A stretch of DNA of 64,000 bases from Lachnospiraceae bacterium (GTDB lineage: Bacteria; Bacillota; Clostridia; Lachnospirales; Lachnospiraceae). Location: assembly GCA_016287675.1 (NCBI GenBank), contig JAEFAR010000001.1, positions 62,001 through 126,000 on the forward strand, read 5' to 3'. Below, piece after piece: positions 44,024 through 53,209 of the stretch. The translations under genes and the position numbers were made by a program. The notes below the pieces were generated by a model that searched no databases, was not told where the DNA came from, and saw nothing but the letters and a program-made list of their open reading frames with translations. Within the stretch, counting starts at the first letter, position 1. The number at the start of each line of letters is the position of its first letter.

Positions 44024-46990
44024 ATGATTAATCTTGCAGGAAATTGGCATGTAAACACCGGAAAACAAAAGGGAAACGTTGTTCTGCCGGGAATCCTTCA
44101 GATGCAGGGATTCGGTGATAAGGTGGACATTAACACGGAATTTATGAGCGGATTACACAATCCTTTCTGGTACGAGAGGGAAGAGTACTCCTTTGCTCAG
44201 GAAAACGGATGCAAAGTGCCCTTTCTTTCACAGCCCGAAAGGGTTTTCAGAGGAGAGGCGGTTTACAGCAGATCAATTGAGGTAACGGAATCCGGAAACT
44301 ACAGGCTGTTTATCGAGATCACCAGATGGAAAGTGACAGCTTTTATCGACGGTAGGAAACTGGGAGAAAAGACAGCACTTTTTACACCCTTTGTTTTTGA
44401 GACCGGTATTCTGGAAGCCGGAGCACACGAATTAAAGGTGGTAGTGGACAATTCCATGCAGTACCCCTATCGTCCCGACGGACACGGGGTGTCGGATGCA
44501 CTGGGAGCCACATGGAACGGTATGGGCGGTGAGATCCTCCTTTTATCCGAGGAGGAGTTCAGGGAAAGAGAAGAGGCCAAGAAGGCATATGCCTTAAGGA
44601 AGGAAAGAAAGGTCGAGGTCAAAGACGGCAAGTTTGTGATCGACGGACGGATCGAGTACATGAGAGGCGTGCACTTCGGCGGAGATTATCCCCACACCGG
44701 GATTCCGGAAACGGGGGACCTTTTCTGGGATCGCATTATGAAAACAGTAAAGGAGTGGGGCTTCAATTTTATACGCTGCCATTCCTATTGTCCTCCGGAC
44801 GCGGCATTTATGGCAGCGGACAGGGAGGGCGTTTTCCTTCAGATAGAATGCGGCATGTGGAATGTCTTTAACGACGGTATTCCCATGCTGGATGTACTCA
44901 GGGAGGAAACGGTAAACATCCTGAAAGCCTTCGGACATCATCCCTCCTTCGTGCTGTTTTCTTCGGGAAACGAACCAAGTGGGAAATGGTACAAATGCTT
45001 AAGGGAATGGGTGGATTTTGCCAGAGAAGAAGACAGGAAACTGGGCTTTGAAGGCAGAAGAGTCTACACGGCGGAATCCGGATGGTTCTACGATGTCCCC
45101 CCTGCAGAGATCACGGGAACGGACTACATCTACTTCCACCGTTCGGGCTATGGTCCCTTGCCCGGCGGAGCCATCAGGAATTTTAAGGGATGGAAGGGCA
45201 AGGACTATGATGTGTCACTGGTGGACTGCAAACTTCCTGTCATCAGCCATGAAATGGGACAATGGTGTTCTTACCCCGATTTCGATGTTATCGGCAAGTT
45301 TTCGGGATACATGACTCCCGGCAACTACGAGATCTTTAAGGCCTGCGCCGAGGACAGAGGTGTGCTGCAACACAATAAGGCCTTCGCCTATTGTTCCGGA
45401 AGAAATCAGGTCCGCTTCCTGAAAGAAGATATCGAAGCCAATTACAGGACAAAAGCCATTCAGGGCTTTGAGTACCTTGACCTGCATGATTACCTGGGAC
45501 AGGGCGGAGCATTTGTGGGTGTTCTGGATGCTTTCTGGGACAACAAGGGATACATTACCCCGGGAGAAGCCAGGGAATTCATTAATGACACCGTTATCCT
45601 GACCCGCATCCCTTCATATGTTCTGAAAGCCGGCGACAGGCTGAAAACAAGCGTGGAGATCTGTCATTACGGAGACAGGGACATAGAAGACGCAACGCTC
45701 TTTGTACGTCTGATCCTGAACGGAAAAAAGGTCTATGCGATGGACTACGAGGGCATCAGTGCGAAAAAGGGCGGCAACAGCTATTTACTTGATCTGGACA
45801 TCCCTCTTGATGATATTACGGAAAACTCAGGCGGAAAGCTCCTTCTGGGGCTGGGAAAGAACAATCGCTGCATAGCGGAGAACCAGTGGGAGATCTACGT
45901 CTTTAAGAAAGATGAAGAAAAGTACGACGATGTGCTTTATACGAGGAAAAAGGAGGAAGCCATCAATGCTCTTCTGGAGGGGAAAAAGGTGATCTACAGC
46001 CCCCATCTCACGGAACTGGGCTACGAGTGCCCGGCTCTCGGAATGAGGAACATCTTCTGGAACGACCAGATGGGACCGAACTGGTCAAGACCGCTCGGCA
46101 TCGTGTGCGATGAAAAGCATCCCCTTTTCAGATACTTCCCTACGGATGTTTCCGGCGGCTGGCAATGGGAGAACATTCTTGACAATGCCAGAGGCTTTGT
46201 CCTCGATCCGAACCGCAGGAACATTGTGCGTGCCATAGACTGCTGGAACAGAAATCAGCCTCTTTCACTGATCTTTGAAGCAAAGCTGGAGCAGGGAAAG
46301 CTGCTCTTCGTTTCCGCGGATCTTGACGGAGAATTTGAGGACAGACCCGCTGCATATGCACTAAAGCACGCTTTGATGGCCTACGCCGCTTCGGACGATT
46401 TTAATCCCAAGAACGAGATACTTTTGGAAGAACTCCTGGCCCATCATAATTCCGTGACAAAAGGAAACGAGATCATAGAAAGCATATCCGTAAAGAACTG
46501 CACCGTTGATACGACCGGGCTTTCGGACATCAATCCCAACACCACATGGGAAATGGAGGATTTTGAAAGTTTCCCCGTTGAGATCACTCTGAAGCTAAAG
46601 AAACAGGTAAAGGTTTACGGTCTGGGCTATCTGCCGCCGCAAAACGACAGGGATTTCAGAGGCTGCATTAAGGATTACAGGATAGTTGTAAAAAACAAAG
46701 AGCTCACAAAGGGCAGGATGAAAAACAAACTCCTGGGAGAGATCATTCAGATCCCGGAAACGGCTACAGATGAGCTGACCCTTGTCTGTGACAGCGTTTA
46801 CGGAAGCGGAGTTGCCACCAGATGGGATGAAAACAGCGAAGGCTGGTTCAAGACCACGGCCATGGAAAAGAACTGCCTTGCCATCGCAGGATTACAGGTT
46901 ATCTTTAACAATGAGTTTGAAGCTGAAGAGAGTGACCGCAGATTCTGGGCGGGAGAACCCAAGAACAGGCGCAAGGAGATCGAGGCATAG
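44024..46990 (+). CDS. GH2-like glycoside hydrolase with C-terminal beta-domain
   Basis: A 988-residue cytoplasmic protein. It opens with a sugar-binding jelly roll (about 1-170, WHVNTGKQKGNVVLPG and a ring of Trp/Tyr residues). A short insert follows, then a TIM barrel of the GH2 kind (about 210-530) with the acid/base glutamate Glu317 in SSGNEPSG and a probable nucleophile Glu410 in ISHEMGQW. The last 150 residues look like a discoidin-type beta-sandwich. It resembles beta-galactosidases or beta-glucuronidases of RG-I clusters, but the exact sugar is unclear; beta-galactosyl residues on rhamnose are the plausible target. No signal peptide. It is followed after 3 bases by the PL26-like gene. 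Confidence 0.75.
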   Translation: MINLAGNWHVNTGKQKGNVVLPGILQMQGFGDKVDINTEFMSGLHNPFWYEREEYSFAQENGCKVPFLSQPERVFRGEAVYSRSIEVTESGNYRLFIEITRWKVTAFIDGRKLGEKTALFTPFVFETGILEAGAHELKVVVDNSMQYPYRPDGHGVSDALGATWNGMGGEILLLSEEEFREREEAKKAYALRKERKVEVKDGKFVIDGRIEYMRGVHFGGDYPHTGIPETGDLFWDRIMKTVKEWGFNFIRCHSYCPPDAAFMAADREGVFLQIECGMWNVFNDGIPMLDVLREETVNILKAFGHHPSFVLFSSGNEPSGKWYKCLREWVDFAREEDRKLGFEGRRVYTAESGWFYDVPPAEITGTDYIYFHRSGYGPLPGGAIRNFKGWKGKDYDVSLVDCKLPVISHEMGQWCSYPDFDVIGKFSGYMTPGNYEIFKACAEDRGVLQHNKAFAYCSGRNQVRFLKEDIEANYRTKAIQGFEYLDLHDYLGQGGAFVGVLDAFWDNKGYITPGEAREFINDTVILTRIPSYVLKAGDRLKTSVEICHYGDRDIEDATLFVRLILNGKKVYAMDYEGISAKKGGNSYLLDLDIPLDDITENSGGKLLLGLGKNNRCIAENQWEIYVFKKDEEKYDDVLYTRKKEEAINALLEGKKVIYSPHLTELGYECPALGMRNIFWNDQMGPNWSRPLGIVCDEKHPLFRYFPTDVSGGWQWENILDNARGFVLDPNRRNIVRAIDCWNRNQPLSLIFEAKLEQGKLLFVSADLDGEFEDRPAAYALKHALMAYAASDDFNPKNEILLEELLAHHNSVTKGNEIIESISVKNCTVDTTGLSDINPNTTWEMEDFESFPVEITLKLKKQVKVYGLGYLPPQNDRDFRGCIKDYRIVVKNKELTKGRMKNKLLGEIIQIPETATDELTLVCDSVYGSGVATRWDENSEGWFKTTAMEKNCLAIAGLQVIFNNEFEAEESDRRFWAGEPKNRRKEIEA

Positions 46991-46993
46991 GAT

Positions 46994-49615
46994 ATGAAAC
47001 TTACAAAGCTTAAAGGCGGAAAAGGTTACACTACCTTCGGATGCATGTGGAAAAAGGGCGAATGCAAAAAAGAGGATTCCTTCACCTGCATCGGAGACTC
47101 GGGAAATGCAGTCCCGGTACAGTCAAGGATCACAGCCTTCTGGCCTGACGGGTCGGTGAAATGGACAGCACACACCGCAGATTCTGATCTTCTGGGAGAT
47201 TTTACCGAGGTCAGGATCGGACAGGCATCAAAGAAAGCCGACAGCAAAATGGCAGTGCTGGATAAGGGCGATGCTTACGAAGTACTTAACGGCAAAATGA
47301 AGCTTTTGATACCCAAGAGCGGGGATTTCCTTTTTACCGAGATTACAAGAGGCGGCAATTCGGTTGCCATGAACTGCAGACCCGAGCTGATCCTGCAGCA
47401 GCCCGTTGAGATCGATGGAAATCCGGGAACGGTTGACAGAAACTACCTCGGAAAGATAGAACGGGCAGAGCTGGAAGAAGAAGGCGACCTGCAGTGCATC
47501 TTTAAATACACCGGCACCCACAAAGACAGTAAGGGTGATGAAAAACTGCAGTTCGTGATCCGTCTGAAACTGGACCTTGATTCGGACGAACTTAATTTCA
47601 CGCATACATTCATCTACGACGGTGATGAAGACAGAGACTTCCTTAAAGGACTGGGTCTCTCCTTTGAAAGTCCCCTTAATGGTGAACCCTACAACAGACA
47701 CATTAAGTTCATGGGAGACAGGGGCGTCTTTCATGAGTCGGTAATGACCATGGTGAGCTGGAGACCCAGAACTCCGGAAGGATACGACAGAGCGCAGATG
47801 CGGGGAGAGATCCTTGATCCGAAGGACAAAGAAAAAGAGATCATGGATAAGATCCTTGAAGATGTTCCGTTTTGGGACACTTACGATTTCTGCCAGGACA
47901 GTGCGACCCATTTTGAGATCAGAAAGAAGCTTTCAGGAGAAGGACTCTGCTTCGTTGATGCGCTTCAGGGCGAGAGGGCAAAGGGAGCCCTTGCTTTCGG
48001 AAGCCCCGCGGGCTCAGTGAGTGTGGGCATACGGGATTTTTGGGAAAAGTATCCAAGCGGTTACACTGTCACGGGACTTACAAAAGATAGTGCAAAGTGC
48101 TTTGTCTGGCTTTGGAGCCCGGAAGCACGGCCCATGGATTTCAGACACTACGCAACCCGTGGCTACAATCAGGTCTGCTACGAAGGTTACGATTACAAGG
48201 GAGCGGATCCCTACGGCATCGCCTGCACCAATGAGATAGCTCTTCGTTTTTCGGATGAGATGATCCCTTCCGATGAAGAGATGGAGAACTTTGCGGAAAG
48301 CTACACCAACCCTCCTGTCTACACAGGATCTCCGGAGTACTATCATGACCTTCACGCTTTCGGCTACTGGTCACTTCCTTCAGATGAGACAGAGACGGAA
48401 AAGTGGCTTGAAAGACAGCTGGAAAAGGCTTTTGAATTCTATAAAAAAGAAGTTGAACAGAGAAACTGGTACGGAATGTTCAACTACGGCGACTTTATGC
48501 ACACCTACGATCCTGCCAGACATGTATGGAGGTACGACGTGGGAGGATATGCCTGGGACAACACGGAGCTTGTTCCCACCCTCTGGCTCTGGCTCTACTT
48601 CATGAGAACCGGCAGGGCAGACGTGTTCGAACTGGCTGAGAAACTCTCCAGACATGCGTCGGAAGTGGATGTTTACCACATCGGAAAATACAAAGGCATG
48701 GGATCGAGACACAATGTCCGTCATTGGGGCTGCCCCTGCAAAGAAGCAAGGATCGCCATGGCGGGACACCACAGGTACTATTACTACCTGACAGGTGACA
48801 GAAGACTTGAGGACATTTTTGAAGAACTTAAGGACAACGAAACAACCTTCCTGAACAGGGATCCTCTGGGAGATTTTTACGATAAGAAGGATATGAAGAT
48901 GCCTTCTCATGCAAGATCCGGTCCCGACTGGTCATCACTTTGCTACAACTGGCTCACGGAGTGGGAAAGAAAGAACGATCCCGCCTACAGGCACAAGATC
49001 GAGATCGGCTCCGAAGACATTAAGAAAGCACCCCTCAAACTGGTTTCCGGACCTGATTTTGAGTTCGATCCCGAAACACTGCATCTGGGGTACATCGGTG
49101 AAAGGACTACGGGAGGCACGCATCTGCAGATCTGCATGGGAGCTCCTTCCGTATGGACGGAAATGGCGGATCTTCTCGAAGATGAAGAATGGAAGGACAT
49201 GATCGCGGAATACGGCAGGATCTATTTCCTTTCTTCGGAAGAGAGAGCAAAGGTGACGAAGGGACTTGTGGGAAAGAGAGAGTTTTCACTTCCCATGTTT
49301 GCATGCTGCATGGGCGGCTACGGAGCGGAACGTTTAAAGGACAGGGAACTGGCTGACAATGTCTGGCGGATCCTTTTGAATTCACTGATCGGTCTTGACA
49401 ATACGGAAGGATTTTCGGTCAAGGAACTGGCAGACACCGCCAACAGAGCGGTCCTTGAGGAGATTCCCTGGATCAGCACGAATTTTGTCGCACAGTTCTG
49501 CCTGAATGTCATTATGACACTGGAGTTTATCAGAGATTCGCTGCCCAAGACCCTTAAGGAAGTTCAGAATGTGATAGATGCTGCGGGAACTGCGGAGATT
49601 TTCAGAAAAGCATGA
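46994..49615 (+). CDS. YetA/PcRGLX-like exo-rhamnogalacturonan lyase (PL26 type)
   Basis: An 873-residue protein of the length and pattern of Bacillus YetA and the Penicillium exo-rhamnogalacturonan lyase PcRGLX: an N-terminal RIFT barrel (about 1-90, QSRITAFWPDGSVKWTAHTA), a central beta-sandwich (to about 400) and a C-terminal alpha/alpha toroid rich in Trp, Tyr and His (about 440-870; MGSRHNVRHWGCPCKEARIAM and YIGERTTGGTH). It would remove disaccharides from RG-I ends by beta-elimination. There is no signal peptide, so it acts on imported substrate. It starts 3 bases after the GH2-like gene. Confidence is high for the family and moderate for the reaction. Confidence 0.8.
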   Translation: MKLTKLKGGKGYTTFGCMWKKGECKKEDSFTCIGDSGNAVPVQSRITAFWPDGSVKWTAHTADSDLLGDFTEVRIGQASKKADSKMAVLDKGDAYEVLNGKMKLLIPKSGDFLFTEITRGGNSVAMNCRPELILQQPVEIDGNPGTVDRNYLGKIERAELEEEGDLQCIFKYTGTHKDSKGDEKLQFVIRLKLDLDSDELNFTHTFIYDGDEDRDFLKGLGLSFESPLNGEPYNRHIKFMGDRGVFHESVMTMVSWRPRTPEGYDRAQMRGEILDPKDKEKEIMDKILEDVPFWDTYDFCQDSATHFEIRKKLSGEGLCFVDALQGERAKGALAFGSPAGSVSVGIRDFWEKYPSGYTVTGLTKDSAKCFVWLWSPEARPMDFRHYATRGYNQVCYEGYDYKGADPYGIACTNEIALRFSDEMIPSDEEMENFAESYTNPPVYTGSPEYYHDLHAFGYWSLPSDETETEKWLERQLEKAFEFYKKEVEQRNWYGMFNYGDFMHTYDPARHVWRYDVGGYAWDNTELVPTLWLWLYFMRTGRADVFELAEKLSRHASEVDVYHIGKYKGMGSRHNVRHWGCPCKEARIAMAGHHRYYYYLTGDRRLEDIFEELKDNETTFLNRDPLGDFYDKKDMKMPSHARSGPDWSSLCYNWLTEWERKNDPAYRHKIEIGSEDIKKAPLKLVSGPDFEFDPETLHLGYIGERTTGGTHLQICMGAPSVWTEMADLLEDEEWKDMIAEYGRIYFLSSEERAKVTKGLVGKREFSLPMFACCMGGYGAERLKDRELADNVWRILLNSLIGLDNTEGFSVKELADTANRAVLEEIPWISTNFVAQFCLNVIMTLEFIRDSLPKTLKEVQNVIDAAGTAEIFRKA

Positions 49616-49650
49616 TGAGTTCCCGAAAAAAACATATGGAGGATAGAAAA

Positions 49651-49962
49651 ATGATAAAAGGTTTTAAAATGAAGCTGTTTCCCGGACAGGAAGAAGAGTA
49701 TGAGAGAAGACACAATCTCCTCTGGCCGGAAATGAAGGACATGATCCACGAGCACGGAGGAAAGAATTACACTATTTTCCTCGATAAGGAGACCCTCACA
49801 CTTTTCGGATACATCGAGATCGAGAACGAGGAGCTCTGGGCTAAAGGCGCTGATACTGCCATCAACCGTAAATGGTGGGATTTCATGGCAGACATCATGG
49901 AAACCAATCCGGACAACAGTCCCGTTGCCATCGATCTTAAAAATGTTTTCCATTTAGACTGA
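49651..49962 (+). CDS. rhaM: L-rhamnose mutarotase
   Basis: A 103-residue protein that interconverts alpha and beta L-rhamnose. The family signature is complete: FKMKLFPGQEEEYERRHNLL, with His21 and the following WPEM, and WWDFMADIM near the C-terminus. The start at 49651 follows TGGAGGATAG; an in-frame ATG at 49612 overlaps the preceding stop and is not needed. It ends the 40120-49962 gene run and supplies the correct anomer to RhaA, encoded at 61385. Confidence 0.92.
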   Translation: MIKGFKMKLFPGQEEEYERRHNLLWPEMKDMIHEHGGKNYTIFLDKETLTLFGYIEIENEELWAKGADTAINRKWWDFMADIMETNPDNSPVAIDLKNVFHLD

Positions 49963-49970
49963 AAAAACAG

Positions 49971-50032
49971 CAAGGGCTGCTGTATCCCGGGATCATTTCT
50001 CGGGATACATCCAGCCCTTGTATTGTTTTATC
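49971..50032. terminator. Two-part terminator hairpin between convergent rhaM and AraC genes
   Basis: An outer stem CAAGGGCT (49971-49978) with AGCCCTTG (50013-50020) and an inner stem GTATCCCG (49982-49989) with CGGGATAC (50001-50008) form one long hairpin. On the minus strand it is followed by a T-run (49963-49968 region), so it mainly terminates the AraC gene. That gene's stop codon (49993-49995) lies in the loop. Confidence 0.85.
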
Positions 50033-50955
50033 TGCATTTTTTCGGTGTTTTCTTTTTGCATCAGCGTCTCGTAACGGTAGTTACGGGGCGTTGTTTTTGT
50101 GTTTTCCGCAAAATGACGGTTAAAGCTTGAGACCGAATGAAAGCCCACTGCTTCGGAAATGTCGAGGATGGAATCTTCCGTACTCCTCAGCAGATCGCAG
50201 GCTTTTGTAATGCGGGTGTTGTTGATGAAATCAAGAGGATTTGTTCCGATGATGGAACGGAACAGTCTTCTGAAATGGGTGGGGCTTAAGTGGCAGATCT
50301 CCGCAAGATAATCCACATCGATCTGTTTCGAGTAATTGTCTTCGATGTAGTCTAAAACGGGAGAGAGCACCATTGCATTTTCGGGCGGGTTGTCGGAGGA
50401 AGTGGCCAGCTCTCCCCCCTCACTCTGAAGACGTGTCAGCATTATTATGAGAGACATGATGAGACCGGCGGCGCAGGTACGATAATGAGGCTTCTGGTTC
50501 TCAAGTTCCCGCACCGCTTCTACAGCCAGATGGTAGATCTCAGGGTGTTCGGCGCGGCTGAAGATGTACTTGTAATCTTTGTAAGCCGAGACCGAAAGGT
50601 CGTAGTTTCGGATGGCGGAATTGGGAAGCATGTTCTTCATGAATTCCGAAACATCAATAAAAAGGTAGGACCAATGGCTTTCCGTTCCTTCCGTTGACCA
50701 GGTGGTGTGGGGGATGTTTCGGGGGACGCAGGTGACATCCCCGGCTTTAAAGAAAAGCGGTTCGCTCTTGCCGTTAAAAGCCATATATCCGCTGTCCGAG
50801 TGGCAGATGCCGATCTCCAGACAGTTGTGGAAATGCAGGTTTGGACTGGGCTGGCTGGATATCCTCCAGTACTCTCCGGAAAGCAGAAGGACGGGGAAAT
50901 CGTGAGGAAGAAAATAGTTTCTGTATTCAGCCACAGCACTTTTTGATTTGGACAT
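49993..50955 (-). CDS. AraC-family regulator with cupin domain
   Basis: A 320-residue protein with an N-terminal cupin effector domain (about 20-110; LHFHNCLEIGICHSDSG, VPRNIPHTTW) and a C-terminal AraC helix-turn-helix (about 210-305; VDYLAEICHLSPTHFRRLFR and ISEAVGFHSVSSFNRHFAE). This is the RhaS/RhaR-like architecture of sugar-responsive regulators. It is divergent from the YteP/YtcP/YtcQ-like importer operon, with a 310-base spacer holding a 9-bp inverted repeat, and convergent with rhaM. It probably activates the importer and perhaps the rhamnose genes; the effector may be rhamnose or an RG-I oligosaccharide. These links are inference. Confidence 0.88.
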   Translation of the reverse strand: MSKSKSAVAEYRNYFLPHDFPVLLLSGEYWRISSQPSPNLHFHNCLEIGICHSDSGYMAFNGKSEPLFFKAGDVTCVPRNIPHTTWSTEGTESHWSYLFIDVSEFMKNMLPNSAIRNYDLSVSAYKDYKYIFSRAEHPEIYHLAVEAVRELENQKPHYRTCAAGLIMSLIIMLTRLQSEGGELATSSDNPPENAMVLSPVLDYIEDNYSKQIDVDYLAEICHLSPTHFRRLFRSIIGTNPLDFINNTRITKACDLLRSTEDSILDISEAVGFHSVSSFNRHFAENTKTTPRNYRYETLMQKENTEKMQIKQYKGWMYPEK

Positions 50956-51265
50956 TTTTTACCTCTTTTTTGTGATGAAAATTATATATTTTGACCTTTT
51001 ATTATAAAATTTAAAAACTACAGTCAAAAAAACACGTAAATTTTTGGCGCTATTAACGGGGCACTTGTCAAAAATGCCTAAAAAGAAGGGAAATATATGG
51101 GTTACTTTAGTTGAAATTACCCATATACAACGATATTCATTTTAACATAAATGGTTGAAAATGCATAGTTTTATTTTCGCGATGATTAGAAAAACATAAA
51201 AAAAAGAGCAATAATGAAGCAAAGATAAATTTTCAAGTTAATGTGAAACTTAAGGAGCATTTGCA
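50956..51265. promoter_or_regulatory. Divergent regulatory region with a 9-bp inverted repeat
   Basis: This AT-rich spacer of 310 bases holds TATATGGGT (51094-51102) and ACCCATATA (51119-51127), a perfect inverted repeat with a 16-base centre that could bind a dimeric regulator. On the minus strand TTGACT with TATAAT (about 15-base spacer, near 50990-51030) may drive the AraC gene. No gene lies here. Confidence 0.6.
51111..51139 (+). promoter_or_regulatory. Candidate promoter of the third importer operon
   Basis: TTGAAA (51111-51116) and TATTCA (51134-51139) with a 17-base spacer overlap the right half of the inverted repeat. This would leave a leader of about 120 bases. Other weak boxes exist in this AT-rich stretch, so the assignment is tentative. 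Confidence 0.45.
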
Positions 51266-52210
51266 ATGGCAAGAAATAAAGAGCATTCGATGATTGCAAA
51301 AAAAGAAACCAAGAAGGCTGTCAAACGTGACTGGCAGCTTTATCTTATGCTGCTGATACCTGTAGCTTTTGTGGCCGTTTTCAGCTATGCGGCCTATCCC
51401 GGATTACGCATGGCTTTCATGAACTATAAACCGGCAAAGGGATATTCCGGAAGTGAGTGGGTTGGCCTCGGAATGTTTCAGAAGATCTTCAGTGATTCCG
51501 ATTTCCTCAGAGCTTTACGGAATTCCCTTTGCTTTAACCTCCTGGATCTGCTTGTGGGCTTTCCGGTTCCCATCATCCTGGCACTCATGCTGAATGAACT
51601 GAGGCTTATGAGATTTAAAAAGGTATCCCAGACGATCCTTTATCTCCCTCATTTCCTTTCCTGGGCCATCATCGGATCCGTTGCCTACACGATGTTCCGC
51701 CCCTCCTCGGGTCTTGTGAACATGATGCTTTTGAAGACAGGAGCCATAGCGGAAGGTATCCCTTTTCTGACAGAAAAGTGGCATTGGGCTGTCAGTTACC
51801 TTCTGATCGGTGTCTGGCAGGGAATGGGCTGGGGCACGATCCTTTACCTTGCAGCCATTACAAGCATTAACGGAGAACTCTATGAAGCTGCGATGATCGA
51901 CGGCGCCGGAAGATGGAAGAGGATGTGGCACATCACTTTGCCCGGCATAAAAGGAACCATTGTTACTCTGCTCATTATGAACCTCGGAAGAGTCATGGGA
52001 AGTAACCTGGAAAGGCTCACCGCTTTGGACAATACACAGGTAAGAGATTTCGAGTATCAGCTGGCTGTGTACATTTACGAAAAGGGTCTCGGAAGCGGTA
52101 AGTTCTCTCAGGGAACCGCGGTAGGACTTTTCCAGTCCCTGGTGGGACTGATCCTTGTTCTGGTTGCCGACAGAGTGGCCAAGTGGCTTGGAGAAGAAGG
52201 TTTATTATAA
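51266..52210 (+). CDS. Sugar ABC transporter permease (YteP/LplB type)
   Basis: A 314-residue membrane protein with about six transmembrane segments and the EAA loop LYEAAMIDGAGRWKRMWHI. It resembles YteP of the Bacillus subtilis rhamnogalacturonan importer. AAGGAG precedes the ATG. It is first in a three-gene operon (permease, permease, lipoprotein) under the divergent cupin-AraC regulator. Together with GH105, CE12 and GH112 downstream, this points to import of RG-I oligosaccharides. Confidence 0.9.
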   Translation: MARNKEHSMIAKKETKKAVKRDWQLYLMLLIPVAFVAVFSYAAYPGLRMAFMNYKPAKGYSGSEWVGLGMFQKIFSDSDFLRALRNSLCFNLLDLLVGFPVPIILALMLNELRLMRFKKVSQTILYLPHFLSWAIIGSVAYTMFRPSSGLVNMMLLKTGAIAEGIPFLTEKWHWAVSYLLIGVWQGMGWGTILYLAAITSINGELYEAAMIDGAGRWKRMWHITLPGIKGTIVTLLIMNLGRVMGSNLERLTALDNTQVRDFEYQLAVYIYEKGLGSGKFSQGTAVGLFQSLVGLILVLVADRVAKWLGEEGLL

Positions 52211-52228
52211 CGGAGCGAAGAGTTTAAG

Positions 52229-53158
52229 ATGAGCATATTTAAGAAAAAAGAAGAAACGACAACAACATCGGACGGAAGCAGGGCTATCGTCAAGCTTCAC
52301 GTCAGTGATTTCGTAATAGTTCTGGTACTTATACTTCTGTGTGCGACCTGCATCATTCCTTTCTGGCATGTTCTTGTTAAGTCTGTTTCCGGAAACGGTG
52401 CGGTCATGGCCAAGGAAGTTTACTTCTGGCCCAAGGATTTTTCATTTGATGCCTACAATCTGGTCTTCAAGGACGCTACAATGACAAGATCCATGGGATA
52501 CAGCGCCTTTGTAACGGCACTTTTCACACTGATAGGTATGGTGGTCTGCACCTGTGCGGCCTATCCCCTTTCAAAGAAGAGACTTAAGGGAAAGAGGATC
52601 TTTACTTTCATCCTCATGGTACCCATGTATTTCTCGGCCGGAATGATCCCTGCCTATCTTCTCATGAACGATCTGCATCTCATCGATTCGATGTGGGTTC
52701 TGATCCTGCCTCTGGTTTACTCGCCGTACAATATGCTTGTTATGAAGACCTACTTCCAGAGCTCGATCCCCGATTCCCTCGAAGAGTCGGCCTTTCTTGA
52801 CGGAGCCACGAACTTTCAGATCCTCGGTAAGATCGTACTTCCTTTAAGCAAGCCCATTATCGCCACCCTTTCGTTGTTCTATGCCGTAGGACGCTGGAAT
52901 TCCTATGCAGATAACATGTACTACATTACATCGGACAAGCTGAGACTGATCCAGTACAAGCTCTATCTCCTTGTAAAGGGTGCGGAAGCTTCCATCAACA
53001 CATCTCTCGGAGACGTGGGCGGAGCTTCGAATACTGCAACTCCTGAAGTGCTTCAGGCTGCATGTATAATGTTCGTTACCGTTCCCATTATCATCATCTA
53101 TCCTTTCTTACAGAAGTATTTTGTGAAGGGAGCAATGATCGGAGCAGTCAAAGGTTGA
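52229..53158 (+). CDS. Carbohydrate ABC transporter permease (YtcP/LplC type)
   Basis: A 309-residue membrane protein with about six transmembrane segments. Its EAA loop is altered to LEESAFLDGATNFQILGKI. It follows the first permease gene by 18 bases and precedes the lipoprotein gene by 51 bases. It should form the heterodimeric channel with that partner. Confidence 0.9.
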   Translation: MSIFKKKEETTTTSDGSRAIVKLHVSDFVIVLVLILLCATCIIPFWHVLVKSVSGNGAVMAKEVYFWPKDFSFDAYNLVFKDATMTRSMGYSAFVTALFTLIGMVVCTCAAYPLSKKRLKGKRIFTFILMVPMYFSAGMIPAYLLMNDLHLIDSMWVLILPLVYSPYNMLVMKTYFQSSIPDSLEESAFLDGATNFQILGKIVLPLSKPIIATLSLFYAVGRWNSYADNMYYITSDKLRLIQYKLYLLVKGAEASINTSLGDVGGASNTATPEVLQAACIMFVTVPIIIIYPFLQKYFVKGAMIGAVKG

Positions 53159-53209
53159 TGTTTACCTGCAATAGTGCGGGTTTACATAATATAAACGGAG
53201 GAAAATTTT

